From Tyzzerella sp. (GTDB taxonomy: Bacteria; Bacillota; Clostridia; Lachnospirales; Lachnospiraceae): a DNA stretch of 58,088 bases. The notes beneath the pieces were generated by a model. The model was not told where the DNA came from and did not search any database. It was given only the letters and a program-made list of their open reading frames with translations. Shown here piece after piece: positions 44,368 through 53,536 of this stretch. A program made the position numbers and the translations under genes. Position 1 is the stretch's first letter; each line of letters begins with the position of its first letter. The stretch spans positions 1 to 58,088 of the forward strand of contig JAFQRJ010000001.1 of the NCBI GenBank assembly GCA_017410145.1. Reading direction: 5' to 3'.

Positions 44368-45732
44368 TTAATTTAATTTTACATTCAAATAATTTCGTCC
44401 TGATAACGTTTTGTTAAATGCAAGTGAACAAAATACAATAATTGTTCCAATTGCAAAACCCACCCAATTGAACAAAGCAGTTAAAATAAGCAAAAGTAAT
44501 CGCATAAATTTCAGTGCATAACCAAGTTCAAAGTTCGGCTGTGTATAGTTTGACACCGCAACGAAGGCCATATAGACCAGAACATCGGAGTTGAACCATC
44601 CAGATTTTACCGCAAACTCACCCATAACAATACCTGCGATTACACTAAGTGGCGTGCTTAGCATAGTAGGGGTATTCATTGCTGCAAGTCGCAACCCATC
44701 GATTGATAATTCCAGTATCAAAAACTGAAAAATAATTGGAATATTTGCCGCATCCTTCAAAGCAACAAATTCAAAAACCTTCGGTAGCCAATTTAAATTC
44801 TGCATAAACAGCAGAAACAAAGGTGTTAAAAACACGGTTGCAATTGTAATCAATGCTCTGGTTACCTTTAAATACACATTTGTCAAGGTCGGAAAATAAT
44901 AGTCATTTGCCTCTTCCACAATATCAAAGATAGAAGTTGGCAATACCATTGCAGAAGGCGAATTATCCACAAGAAGAATCACTTTCCCTTCCAGCAGACA
45001 CACTGACGCCGTATCCGGTCTTTCTGTGAACTTAAACTTCGGAAACGGGTTAAACCATTTCCGCTTAAATAATGCATCCGCCAGACTCTGCTGATTCATA
45101 CGCAAAGCATCCACATCTAGTTTTTCAATTCTACTAGATAAATTCTGTAGCAACTCATGGTCCACCCTGTCTGACATATAGCAAATAGCCACATCCGTCC
45201 TTGAACTTTTCCCCACATCAAACATTTTCATGACCAAATGCGGGTCTCGGATACGACGGCGAATCAGGGCCGTGTTAAACACAATGGTTTCTACAAAACC
45301 ATCCCTCGAACCACGAAGGGATTTATCCTTATCCGGTTCATCCACGCCTCTTGCCGGATAAGTTCGACAATCAATTGCAAGACAAGCCTCATAACCATCT
45401 ATAAAAAGACAGGTAACCCCCGACAAAATATTTTTCACTATCAAATCGAAATCTGCAATTACATCCACTTCCACATAAGACAGACACATCTTTGAAAATC
45501 CGGTTGCTGTACTTGGCATGTCATCCTTTTTAATCGCAAAAAATGACGACATTAATTTCTGCATGACCTCATCCTTCGTAAATCCATCTATGAAATAGAA
45601 GGTGCACTTTTTCTCTCCAATGATAATATCGCGCTGTATCAAATCAAAACTTTCCTTGACCGGTAATATGGCATTCATATGTGCCACATTTTCCTCCAAA
45701 GTAGGATAAATTGTTTTCTTTTCCCCTGACAT
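44368..45732 (-). CDS. GerA/SpoVAF-family spore germination membrane protein
   Basis: A 454-residue protein of the GerA A-subunit superfamily. A soluble N-terminal domain (1-~265) includes RRIRDPHLVMKMFDVGKSSRTDVAI and VDNSPSAMVLPTS. Four to five transmembrane helices follow, and the protein ends in a hydrophilic tail. The strongest resemblance is to SpoVAF, found with the SpoVA dipicolinic acid channel, but no spoVA genes are adjacent here. ATG 45732 has GCGGAGG 6 bp upstream and removes an unlikely MQMRRFF extension. Further evidence that the organism sporulates. Confidence 0.85.
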   Translation of the reverse strand: MSGEKKTIYPTLEENVAHMNAILPVKESFDLIQRDIIIGEKKCTFYFIDGFTKDEVMQKLMSSFFAIKKDDMPSTATGFSKMCLSYVEVDVIADFDLIVKNILSGVTCLFIDGYEACLAIDCRTYPARGVDEPDKDKSLRGSRDGFVETIVFNTALIRRRIRDPHLVMKMFDVGKSSRTDVAICYMSDRVDHELLQNLSSRIEKLDVDALRMNQQSLADALFKRKWFNPFPKFKFTERPDTASVCLLEGKVILLVDNSPSAMVLPTSIFDIVEEANDYYFPTLTNVYLKVTRALITIATVFLTPLFLLFMQNLNWLPKVFEFVALKDAANIPIIFQFLILELSIDGLRLAAMNTPTMLSTPLSVIAGIVMGEFAVKSGWFNSDVLVYMAFVAVSNYTQPNFELGYALKFMRLLLLILTALFNWVGFAIGTIIVFCSLAFNKTLSGRNYLNVKLN

Positions 45733-45811
45733 AAAAAACCTCCGCATCTGCATACTTTATAGAAAGTATTTCCAGATACAAAGGTTTCAATACATTTATT
45801 TTGCGCACAGC

Positions 45812-46246
45812 CTATTTCCCTGTGGAGCCAAATCCACCGACACCGCGAACTGTTTCACTAAGTTCTGCAACTTCATCGAATTCCACACTTAAGAATGGTA
45901 CTACAACCAATTGGGCTACTTTTTGACCCGGTTTAATTTCACGTACAACCTCTCCATCATTGTGAAGCGCTACTTTTACTTCTCCTCGATAGTCTGCATC
46001 CACTACGCCCACGCAGTTTGCCGGTCTAAGAGCTTCTTTAGAAGCCAATCCACTTCTTGCGAAAATTCCGCCAAAGTACCCTTCCGGAATCTCCATTGCA
46101 AGACCGGTCGGAATCATGGCCGTTGTATGTGGCGCAATCTCCAATACTTCTTTTACATCTGCAAACAAATCATAGCCTGCCGCATATGCACTTCCTCTTT
46201 CCGGAAGGATTGCTGTCTCTGTTAATTTCTTAATATTAATCTTCAT
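45812..46246 (-). CDS. dut: dUTP diphosphatase
   Basis: A 144-residue trimeric dUTPase that removes dUTP and yields dUMP for thymidylate synthesis. All five motifs are visible in order: AAGYDLFAD, GIFARSGLA, GVVDADYRGE, KPGQKVAQLVV and the C-terminal GGFGSTGK P-loop-like lid. ATG 46246 overlaps the end of nrdG by about 11 bp, so the two are likely co-translated. It makes biological sense next to the deoxynucleotide-producing nrdDG genes. Confidence 0.96.
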   Translation of the reverse strand: MKINIKKLTETAILPERGSAYAAGYDLFADVKEVLEIAPHTTAMIPTGLAMEIPEGYFGGIFARSGLASKEALRPANCVGVVDADYRGEVKVALHNDGEVVREIKPGQKVAQLVVVPFLSVEFDEVAELSETVRGVGGFGSTGK

Positions 46247-46727
46247 ATAACACAACTTTCCCTTCTGCTAATGTTCTTTGAACGTCAATCACTCTCTGGT
46301 TCGTACTCCCAACCCAATGCGTATTTTCGTCCTTTTTATCTACCTCGAACTCGCCGTCACACAGTACATCCAAGTAAGGAATCACTCGCATATGTTTTAC
46401 CTCTTCCCATGTACCGCCTGTGTATAACCAAATGGTTTTGTTTGGATATCGTTGTCTGATTTCCTTTGCAAGTTCTGATACATCATAAGCGTTATTGATA
46501 TGTAAAGGGTCACCGCCACTAAAGGTAATGCCATGAATATAATCTTTTTCTAGTTCATTGAAAATCTCTTGCTTTGCCGCATCATCGAACTCCAGTCCGC
46601 CGTTTGGATCCCAGGTAATCGGGTTATGACATTCCTTACAGCAATGGGCGCAGCCTGCAACCCATAGAACAACGCGCAGGCCGGCACCATTTAACATGTC
46701 ATCTTTTGTAATATTATGGTATCTCAT
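46236..46727 (-). CDS. nrdG: Anaerobic ribonucleotide reductase activase
   Basis: A 163-residue radical SAM enzyme that installs the glycyl radical on NrdD. The cluster motif is CAHCCKEC (CX3CX2C) within VAGCAHCCKECHNP. The SAM-binding GGDPL segment is FSGGDPLH. It starts on the last base of the nrdD stop codon (TAATG), so translation is tightly coupled to nrdD. Since nrdD is interrupted by an intron, NrdG synthesis may depend partly on splicing and on ribosomes arriving from nrdD. Confidence 0.96.
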   Translation of the reverse strand: MRYHNITKDDMLNGAGLRVVLWVAGCAHCCKECHNPITWDPNGGLEFDDAAKQEIFNELEKDYIHGITFSGGDPLHINNAYDVSELAKEIRQRYPNKTIWLYTGGTWEEVKHMRVIPYLDVLCDGEFEVDKKDENTHWVGSTNQRVIDVQRTLAEGKVVLYED

Positions 46728-49700
46728 TACATACTCTTCCTTTCCGCAATTTCAGCCATCTTGGCATCATTGAGTCTCGTGTCACCTTTTACACGAGAGT
46801 ATGATAAATATCCATTCATACGGTCAATCTTGGTCAGGTTCTTGCTTCCACATTTTGGGCACACATCCATAGACAACTCTTCATGGCCGCAATCATCGCA
46901 ATATGCAAGGGACAGGTTGACACCTTCATAAAATCCAAGATCCATTGCACGGCGAACTAACGCCTTAATTGCCTCTTTGTTATAATTAATCGGATATTTT
47001 ACATACTGAATCTTTCCACCATTTGAAAGCTCCCAGAAACGTCCTTCCAAGTCTTGTTTCTGAATTGGAGTAATATCTTCAGATACGTGACAGTGGAAAC
47101 TGTTGCTTACATATTCTCTGTCAGATACATTTTCAATAATTCCATATTTCTTACGGAACTGCTGTACCTGTACACCGCATAAATTCTCTGCAGGTGTTCC
47201 GTAAATCGCATACAAGTGTCCATCTTCTTCCTTGAATTGATTTACTTTCTTATTAATGTATTCCAATACTTCAAGTGCAAACTGTCCGTCTTCTACCAGA
47301 GACTTCTTGTTATGGAGCTGCTGAAGCTCGTTAAACGCCGTAATTCCGAAGGATGCTGTTGCAGCTTTAAGAAGTGGCTTAATCTTGTCATACAAGCCTA
47401 AATTACCGCCATAGAAGCCACCTTCGCAGTATGCAAGCGGATTGGTAGACGCTTTGAGTTCACCCAAGTAGTCATAGGTTCTAATATGAAGCTGTCTGAT
47501 TAACTCTAAATAGTAATCCAACACTTCATAGAAGTCTTTGCCTTCCTGTTTTGCCTTTGCATATATCATTGGAAGGTGAAGACTCACTGCACCAATATTA
47601 AATCTTCCGACAAATACAGGTGTGTCATTTTCATCTGCCGGATTCATGCCACCTCTTTCATACCAAGGTGATAAAAATGCTCTACACGATGCTTTCGCAT
47701 CAGACTATATCATACACGTTAGGTCGTGTCCTCGCACTTCCCTATAGGCATTTCATCCTATAGGTACTCTACTCGGTTATTCACAACAGAAACCCTAATC
47801 AATCTGTTGCTATCCTTTCGATAGTCGTTTGACTTTTTTCGTCCTCTTCGCAATATCTAAAATAATAACCATTGTATGGGGATTTTGTTTTCCCTCTACA
47901 TCTCATTGTAACCATCCCGAGAGTTGTTACATTAAAATATTCCTTAAGTTCCGTAAGCGTATCAAAATATTTTATATCCGAACCATCTACTGATACGGCT
48001 TTACACCTTTTTGCAAATGGATTTAATTTACCATTTTTTCCATACATTCCATTTCTAGGACCGTGTAAGCCTCCGTAAATTCTCATTGGGTTTTTGTCCC
48101 CCAATTTACTTTGACGTATCTTTTCTTTTATTTCATTAATATTTTGATGTTCTGACAATGTGTCTCCACCGCATTTTCCAATACTATCTTTCGAATTATA
48201 TCCACTTTTTACTGAATCATATAAATTAATATAATATATTTCTTTTTGATCTAATTCTTCTTGTGTGTTTGCAAAATCGATGGATTCTATTTTAAAATTT
48301 TCTCTGCCATATTTTCGAATCGCTCTATAAAACTTGGTATCATGTTCATCTTTTTGGTAACCCATATGGCGGGCAAATCTCTTTTCTATCGTTTCGGATG
48401 TTTGCCCGATATATACTTTTTGATTAACTAAACATGTTATTTTATATATTGTTAAAATATAAATCACTCCTTTTAATTATTGCGAAGTGACGAAACTTAG
48501 CACAGGATAACATTTCTGCTTCCCCTGTTAGCACATCACCTAACTGTCATTTCCTACAGTTCCTAATCGTGTGATGTACACCCTAGATTTCTAGGTTCAC
48601 GAGGTTTTAGATGGGCAGTAGTGTAATTTATTTACCCATCGGGCTGATTATCTTGCCGTATTGCTTGTACATACTTGCAACATACCCTTTTCCGGTCAAA
48701 CTTAGCCAGTCCGGATACATTGTCTTTCTCGAGCACTCAATACCAGCTTCAAATACATCCTCTAATTCTTTTCCCGGTCCATGCAGATTCTCATCATACA
48801 GGAATACAATCTTAGGGAACAATACCGGTTTCTTGTGCCCTTCTTTTCCCTGTCCATTCATACGAACCTTTAACATGGAGATTGTGAGCAGTTTACCAAA
48901 TCTTGAGGTGTTGGTTCCTGCTGTAACTGTGATGAACGGATAATCGCCTCGGCTTGAAGATACGGAGTTGAACTTGTATTCCCAACCTTGGAATCCTTGT
49001 TCCATTTCCTTTGTTAAATCCGCCAATGCAACTTCTTCTGCTTTTTCCTGAGAAAGTCCTAATTCCAAATATTTATTCACATGCTTCGCATATGATTTCT
49101 CTGCATATGGCTCCAAAATGTCATCTACACTTGGAACTGTGAATCCTCCATACTGCTGACTGGCAGCACTTAAAACAATATCTCCGATAACATCAAATGC
49201 CACATCCAAGGTCTTTGGCTCGTTGTACCAGAGATTTCCCATTTCAAATCCACCGCTAAGTACATTCTGAACGTCGAACAAACAACAGTTCATGGTATCT
49301 CTTCTTGCGGACATATCATGGATGTAGATATATCCATCTCGAATTGCCTGTATCTCTTCTACTGTAAGGAAGAACTTCTTATATAATTCCTTATTCAGTT
49401 CATTAAAAATGAGACTTCTCTTTGTAGAAACAAGTGCACTATCCGTATTACTGTTTTCTTTGTCTCCTATGTACATAATTGACTGGCTCTTTTTATACAC
49501 CTCGTCTAACATCTGTACAAAATCCTGTTTGTAATTACGGTAATCCTTATAACTCTTCGCAACAGTGGGATTTACTTTCTCAAGTGCACCTTCTACAACA
49601 TTATGCATCTGTGCAATCTGAATCTCAGTAAGACCCATTTTCTTTACTTCTTCCTCTACAAATTTGCAGATGAAGTCTAAATCTTCTTGTGTAAACTTGA

Positions 49701-49794
49701 TTAATGCACGATATGCTGACTTATTAACTGCTACAACGACCTTTTGTACATTAAAATCTTCTTTTGTACCGTCTTTTTTGACAACTTTGATCAC
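46727..49794 (-). CDS. nrdD: Anaerobic (class III) ribonucleoside-triphosphate reductase, interrupted by a group I intron
   Basis: The coding sequence is two exons, 49794-48634 (387 codons) and 47686-46727 (319 codons plus stop), giving 706 residues after splicing. An N-terminal ATP-cone (KVVKKDGTKEDFNVQKVVVAV) is followed by the catalytic barrel. The C-terminus has a zinc site (CDDCGHEELSMDVCPKCGSKN) and the glycyl radical loop RMNGYLSYSR. The exons meet inside the conserved MGCRAFLSPW segment, right before Cys388, probably the active-site thiyl cysteine. Without splicing the product stops one codon after the exon, as a 388-residue fragment. It makes dNTPs without oxygen and is preceded by two NrdR-like boxes. 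Confidence 0.93.
47687..48633 (-). mobile_element. Group I self-splicing intron in nrdD (947 nt)
   Basis: The 5' exon ends GATGGGT and pairs with an internal guide GCCCATC about 15 nt into the intron. The last exon base U faces G, the hallmark U-G pair of helix P1. The 3' end is a GATGC-GAAA-GCATC hairpin (P9-like, GNRA loop) and a terminal G at 47687, preceded by the conserved AUAUAGUC element of P7. ACACG/CGTGT fits P8. Exon 2 begins TGTAG, of which GTAG can pair with CTAC beside the guide as P10. Splicing restores an uninterrupted NrdD frame. It carries a homing endonuclease gene. Confidence 0.92.
47799..48467 (-). CDS. Intron-encoded GIY-YIG homing endonuclease
   Basis: About 222 residues. 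The GIY-YIG nuclease domain covers the N-terminal ~90 residues (IYKITCLVNQKVYIGQTSE, with Arg in IEKRFARH and Glu in QKEIYYI). DNA-binding modules follow: a NUMOD3-like segment (IKEKIRQSKLGDKNP), a glycine-rich stretch, and a C-terminal NUMOD1/helix-turn-helix part. It should cut intronless nrdD alleles and spread the intron. The start is unclear: GTG 48467 overlaps the AAAAGGAGTG ribosome-binding site, and a downstream ATT codon would be better spaced. It appears intact, without frameshifts. Confidence 0.93.
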   Translation of the reverse strand: MIYILTIYKITCLVNQKVYIGQTSETIEKRFARHMGYQKDEHDTKFYRAIRKYGRENFKIESIDFANTQEELDQKEIYYINLYDSVKSGYNSKDSIGKCGGDTLSEHQNINEIKEKIRQSKLGDKNPMRIYGGLHGPRNGMYGKNGKLNPFAKRCKAVSVDGSDIKYFDTLTELKEYFNVTTLGMVTMRCRGKTKSPYNGYYFRYCEEDEKSQTTIERIATD

Positions 49795-49816
49795 TTTGTT
49801 TTTCTCCTTTCCTTTT

Positions 49817-49864
49817 TCTCTATATTTTGTGTTTCATTATTAGTTGTGTTACTACATAATGTGT
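49817..49864 (-). promoter_or_regulatory. Two NrdR-like boxes upstream of nrdD
   Basis: On the minus strand, ACACATTATGTAGTAA (49864-49849) and ACACAAAATATAGAGA (49832-49817) each resemble the 16-bp NrdR box. They are 32 bp apart, three helical turns, the spacing usual for this ATP-cone repressor. They lie downstream of the promoter, where binding would block transcription. Confidence 0.65.
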
Positions 49865-49875
49865 TTTGCCTATTT

Positions 49876-49904
49876 ATATTAACATTCCCGTATACTGTCG
49901 TCAA
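49876..49904 (-). promoter_or_regulatory. Promoter of nrdD-nrdG-dut
   Basis: TTGACG (49904-49899), 17 bp, TAATAT (49881-49876) on the minus strand. The transcription start would fall directly upstream of the first NrdR-like box. Confidence 0.7.
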
Positions 49905-49931
49905 CATAATTTTAAGAAAAAGTGCATAACA

Positions 49932-50052
49932 AAGAGTTTGCTTGCAAACTCTTGCGCGGGGTGGGGTTGCGAAGCAACATTTTCATTGCACGCACCCCTG
50001 CGCATCCGTGCGGAGCGTTTTTTGCTTTATGGAAACTTTGTTCCCATAAAGC
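49932..50052. repeat. Cluster of strong hairpins between nrdD and metA
   Basis: Four successive palindromes lie here: AAGAGTTTGC/GCAAACTCTT (49932-49953), GCGCGGGGTG/CACCCCTGCGC (49954-50004) enclosing GTTGC-GAA-GCAAC, and GCTTTATGG/CCATAAAGC (50024-50052). It is much more GC-rich than the surroundings. It resembles multi-hairpin extragenic repeats seen in Lachnospiraceae. It has no open frame and no proven role. Confidence 0.55.
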
Positions 50053-50054
50053 AG

Positions 50055-50083
50055 AAAAAGACTGCTAAAATTAGCAATCTTTT
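50055..50083 (-). terminator. Terminator after metA
   Basis: AAAAGATTGCTAA and TTAGCAGTCTTTTT on the minus strand form an A/T-flanked stem-loop 9 bp beyond the metA stop, with the T-run built into the 3' arm. Confidence 0.75.
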
Positions 50084-50091
50084 CTAAACAA

Positions 50092-51009
50092 TTATTCATC
50101 ATCCTCAAGCACATATGGTGTAGCTTGATATACATAATAATTGATCCAATTTGTATAAAGATTATTCGCATGTGAGCGCCATGTGAGAAGCGGTTTATTC
50201 TCACAATTATCATCCTTATAATAATTCTTCGGAACCTGGATATCCAAACCTTTTCCTTTATCTCGCATATATTCATTATGCAAGGTGACACGGTCATACT
50301 CCGGATGCCCCATCACAAAAATCTGTTTCCCGTCTTCTGTCATACACAAAAATACGCCTGCTTCTTCTGACTCCGCCAAGATAGTCATACTTGGTATGTT
50401 TCGAATCGCTTCCGCCGGTACTGTTGTATGGCGGGAATGAGGCGCCAGAAATACATCATCAAATCCACGAAGAAGCAATGTCTTTCTGTTCTGTACGTAG
50501 TGTTCAAACACGCCAAACATTTTTGCAGGAAGTTGTACCTTATCCACCCCATAGTGGTAATAGAGGCCTGCCTGAGCTCCCCAGCACAAATGCAAGGTGG
50601 ATGTGACATGGCTTTTTGTCCATTCCATTATTTCCTTTAACTCTTCCCAGTAATCCACCTCTTCAAAAGGCATCTGCTCAACCGGTGCACCTGTAATAAT
50701 AAATCCGTCAAATTTCTGTTTCTTAATATCTTTAAACGGAACATAGAATTTATTCAAATGGCTGGTCGAAGTATTTTTTGACACATGGCTGGATACATTT
50801 ACAAAAACCACATCTACCTGCAGTGGCGTATTGGAAAGCATGCGCAAAATTTGAAGTTCTGTATCTTCTTTTAAAGGCATGAGATTTAAAAGCCCTATCT
50901 TAAGGGGACGAATATCCTGCTCCATGGCACGGGATTCATCCATTACAAATATATTTTCCTGTTCAAGAATACCTCTTACCGGCAAATCATTCTGTACTCG
51001 AATCGGCAT
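50092..51009 (-). CDS. metA: Homoserine O-acyltransferase, predicted acetyl-CoA specific
   Basis: A 305-residue MetA-family enzyme that activates homoserine for methionine synthesis. The nucleophile is Cys142 in [10 protein letters not shown], with His235 and Glu237 in MGHPEYDR. Residue 111 is Glu (TGAPVEQ). In characterised MetA proteins, Glu at this position selects acetyl-CoA while Gly selects succinyl-CoA, so O-acetylhomoserine is the expected product despite the usual succinyltransferase label. It overlaps the end of the AI-2E family gene by 23 bp and is followed by a terminator. No SAM riboswitch was found upstream. Confidence 0.94.
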   Translation of the reverse strand: MPIRVQNDLPVRGILEQENIFVMDESRAMEQDIRPLKIGLLNLMPLKEDTELQILRMLSNTPLQVDVVFVNVSSHVSKNTSTSHLNKFYVPFKDIKKQKFDGFIITGAPVEQMPFEEVDYWEELKEIMEWTKSHVTSTLHLCWGAQAGLYYHYGVDKVQLPAKMFGVFEHYVQNRKTLLLRGFDDVFLAPHSRHTTVPAEAIRNIPSMTILAESEEAGVFLCMTEDGKQIFVMGHPEYDRVTLHNEYMRDKGKGLDIQVPKNYYKDDNCENKPLLTWRSHANNLYTNWINYYVYQATPYVLEDDE

Positions 51010-52330
51010 CTTCTTTCTCCTCTTCTTTTTTAATCTCCTCTATAGAAATGAAGTTTCCTTCCTCATCCACATAATTTTTTTCCGTATAACAATCTGTATC
51101 TATCGGAAGCCTCTTCTGTTCCAACTTCTGTTGAATATACATCTTAACAACATAATAAATCAATGCAAATGTAGGCACACCGATTATCATTCCCACAAAA
51201 CCAAACAGACCTCCGGATACCAAAATGGAAAAAATAACCCAAAAGGCTGATAGTCCGGTGGAGTCTCCTAATATCTTTGGTCCAATCACGTTGCCGTCTA
51301 ATTGTTGCAAAAGCAAAACGAAAATTATGAAATACAATCCTTTGATTGGGTCCACCAAAATAATCAGGATTGCACTTGGAATGGCTCCGATAAAAGGTCC
51401 GAAAAACGGAATAATATTTGTCACACCCACAATAACACTTACAAGCAATGTATATGGCATTCTGAGGATACTTAGACCAATAAAACAAAGTACTCCGATA
51501 ATTGCGGAATCAATAATCTTACCAATAATAAAGCCGCTAAAAATAGAATTTGCCTTTTTTGCTATATGTATCAAGTTATTAGCTGCTGTCGGTTTCATCA
51601 TTGCATACACAATCTTCTTACTCTGGCTGGTAAATTTTTCTTTGCTGTAAAGAACATAGATAGACACAATCACGCCAACAAGTATATTAAGAACAACATT
51701 TACAACACTGATAACTCCGGTTGTAACGCCTGTTATAATCTGATTGGTCTGTTTAAACAGGTCATTCTGTATCCAACCCATCAAATCATTCTCCACCCAA
51801 TTTCCTAAGGCATCTTTTCCTTGTATTAATACGCTCTTTACAATTTTATCAACGGTCGAATTTCCCTTAATAGAACTGTTAATATCTTTTCCCCATTGGC
51901 TCAGTTCTTCCGGCAGAGTAACTACCAAATCCTTGATGCTTTTGTATAGTTCCGGAATCAGCATGTTAAGAAGTGCCATAACCAAAACAATGGCAACAAC
52001 AAGCCCTGAGAAAATTCCCACACCTCTGGCGCTTTTCAGTGCACGTTCATCTTTCTTAAACATCTTTTTCAGAACCGGTGTAACCCAGCACTCTACCCGC
52101 CTTACAATCGGATTCAACAGAAAGGCAAGTACAAATCCATAGATAATCGGTGCAAGCACTTCCGTAATCTTCTTATATGCATTTGCAATGCTTTCAAATC
52201 TTAAGAATACAAAGAAACAGATAATCCCTGCCAATATCACTAAAAATGCAGAAATGCCACGTTGTATGTAATCACGCAGCTTCGATCGTTCTTCTTGTAC
52301 AAATTTAGGTTCTTTATCAAAAAAATTCAT
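50987..52330 (-). CDS. AI-2E family (PerM/YdiK-type) membrane transporter
   Basis: A 447-residue protein with about eight transmembrane helices. The family motif region is near [21 protein letters not shown], and the last helices contain [25 protein letters not shown]. Members export signals, sodium/protons or unknown solutes. An acidic C-terminal tail ([15 protein letters not shown]) lies in the cytoplasm. ATG 52330 follows AGGGGAATGATGG; the longer frame to 52372 is unlikely. It overlaps metA, but a functional tie is not obvious. Confidence 0.88.
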   Translation of the reverse strand: MNFFDKEPKFVQEERSKLRDYIQRGISAFLVILAGIICFFVFLRFESIANAYKKITEVLAPIIYGFVLAFLLNPIVRRVECWVTPVLKKMFKKDERALKSARGVGIFSGLVVAIVLVMALLNMLIPELYKSIKDLVVTLPEELSQWGKDINSSIKGNSTVDKIVKSVLIQGKDALGNWVENDLMGWIQNDLFKQTNQIITGVTTGVISVVNVVLNILVGVIVSIYVLYSKEKFTSQSKKIVYAMMKPTAANNLIHIAKKANSIFSGFIIGKIIDSAIIGVLCFIGLSILRMPYTLLVSVIVGVTNIIPFFGPFIGAIPSAILIILVDPIKGLYFIIFVLLLQQLDGNVIGPKILGDSTGLSAFWVIFSILVSGGLFGFVGMIIGVPTFALIYYVVKMYIQQKLEQKRLPIDTDCYTEKNYVDEEGNFISIEEIKKEEEKEDADSSTE

Positions 52331-52436
52331 TCCATCATTCCCCTTCTTTGCTATGCAAAGCATATGTCTCATTATACATCCTTATGCCAATTCCAGTCAA
52401 GAATAAAGAGTCTATCTAGACAAACTCTCACGTAGC

Positions 52437-52475
52437 AAAAAAAATTAACGGCATAGCACCTACTACACCGTTAAT
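52437..52475 (-). terminator. Terminator after the DUF1540 gene
   Basis: ATTAACGG (52444-52451) pairs with CCGTTAAT (52468-52475). The minus strand continues into seven T residues. It separates the DUF1540 gene from the AI-2E family gene. Confidence 0.75.
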
Positions 52476-52488
52476 CATAGACATCTGA

Positions 52489-52809
52489 TTAAGATTCTTT
52501 TTTAAATGTTGCACATTCTGTTTCTTCTGTGCGATTTGCATCTGTACCCATTACGCTGATTTTCCCTGCATAACATTTACGTTCTTCATTGTACTTACAT
52601 TCAACAGCCTGACATTTGATATCACTCATTGCAGATACTTCGTCTTTCGTTGTGTTGCCGTATTGTTCTCCCTTACGTTCTACAAAACTTCCACAACTTG
52701 TCTGCTCTGAAACCTGTGCCGAACTTCCTACAACTTCGATAGAATCTAATTCACAATAATTTTTGTAGTTATGAACACAAGTCACAACTCCACATTTTAA
52801 TTCTGGCAT
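52489..52809 (-). CDS. Small protein with two DUF1540 cysteine domains
   Basis: A 106-residue cytoplasmic protein made of two copies of a ~40-residue cysteine motif: CGVVTCVHNYKNYC ending in CGSF, and CQAVECKYNEERKC ending in CATF. Each has four cysteines spaced to hold one metal ion, probably zinc. DUF1540 proteins are common in spore formers and of unknown role. ATG 52809 has AAAGGAGG 8 bp upstream; the ATG at 52815 would sit too close to it. Confidence 0.85.
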   Translation of the reverse strand: MPELKCGVVTCVHNYKNYCELDSIEVVGSSAQVSEQTSCGSFVERKGEQYGNTTKDEVSAMSDIKCQAVECKYNEERKCYAGKISVMGTDANRTEETECATFKKES

Positions 52810-52880
52810 GGCCATACCTCCTTTACTTTAATAAGCAATTTTAGTATGTCCTATTACCAAATTAATATACCTTCGCCGGA

Positions 52881-53381
52881 TTATTTTCCACAACATTTTT
52901 TATATTTTTTTCCACTACCGCATGGACATGGGTCATTTCTTCCAATCTTCTTTTCCTTACGGATTGTTCCGGAATTCTTTTGTTCCTTATACAATTCTTT
53001 TCTCTTTTCTTCTGAAAAAATGTTTTCCCATTGTGGAAGTTCATATAACCACTCAGCTTTAGCATCCACCATGTTCTTATATAATTTTTCTTTATCAAAT
53101 GCAAGACTAACAACTGTGTCTTCTTCCATTTCATCAATTGGGTTTGGTTCTTTCAAGCTGTCATTAATACCATCCAAGAATCCTGTCATGGTAAATACTT
53201 CTACACCGTATTTCTCAGCAAGTTCTTTTACCGTACCTTTTACTTCTTCGTCCGGATTTGTTAATAATTGCTCGTAAATTCCTTTTTCAATTTCAAAATA
53301 GGTTCCCCAGAATTTTTGTACTGTATTCTGATCCATATCCTGTGAATATGCTGTATCGCGCCATGTTTGTAATAAAGCCAT
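52881..53381 (-). CDS. SEC-C metal-binding domain protein
   Basis: A 166-residue protein. The first ~135 residues are a helical, acidic domain with no recognised motif ([18 protein letters not shown] in the middle). The last 22 residues form the SEC-C zinc motif [19 protein letters not shown], the same CXCX8CC tail found at the end of SecA. The motif usually mediates contact with SecB or ribosomes. The gene is in a small cluster with the DUF1540 gene; function unknown. Confidence 0.85.
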   Translation of the reverse strand: MALLQTWRDTAYSQDMDQNTVQKFWGTYFEIEKGIYEQLLTNPDEEVKGTVKELAEKYGVEVFTMTGFLDGINDSLKEPNPIDEMEEDTVVSLAFDKEKLYKNMVDAKAEWLYELPQWENIFSEEKRKELYKEQKNSGTIRKEKKIGRNDPCPCGSGKKYKKCCGK

Positions 53382-53477
53382 TTTTTTATCTCCTTCATGT
53401 ACATAATATTAGTTTTAATCTGCTTTGTATCATACCATTCACAAGAAATTTGGTCAATAGTTTTGTGCTTCTTCTAC

Positions 53478-53507
53478 TTGACATCATGCATAAAAAATGA
53501 CTATACT
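53478..53507 (+). promoter_or_regulatory. Promoter of asnA
   Basis: TTGACA (53478-53483), 18 bp, TATACT (53502-53507). The asnA ATG follows 29 bp later with GGGAGGAC as ribosome-binding site, so the leader is short. Confidence 0.7.
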
Positions 53508-53536
53508 AATACTATTGTTAATGGGAGGACTAAATT

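Noticed and set aside
47799-48634. Frameshifted or inactivated nrdD with an unrelated inserted gene
   Set aside because: Exon sequences join without loss at a group I splice site with proper P1 pairing and terminal G, and the inserted gene is a homing endonuclease, so the gene is intron-interrupted rather than broken.
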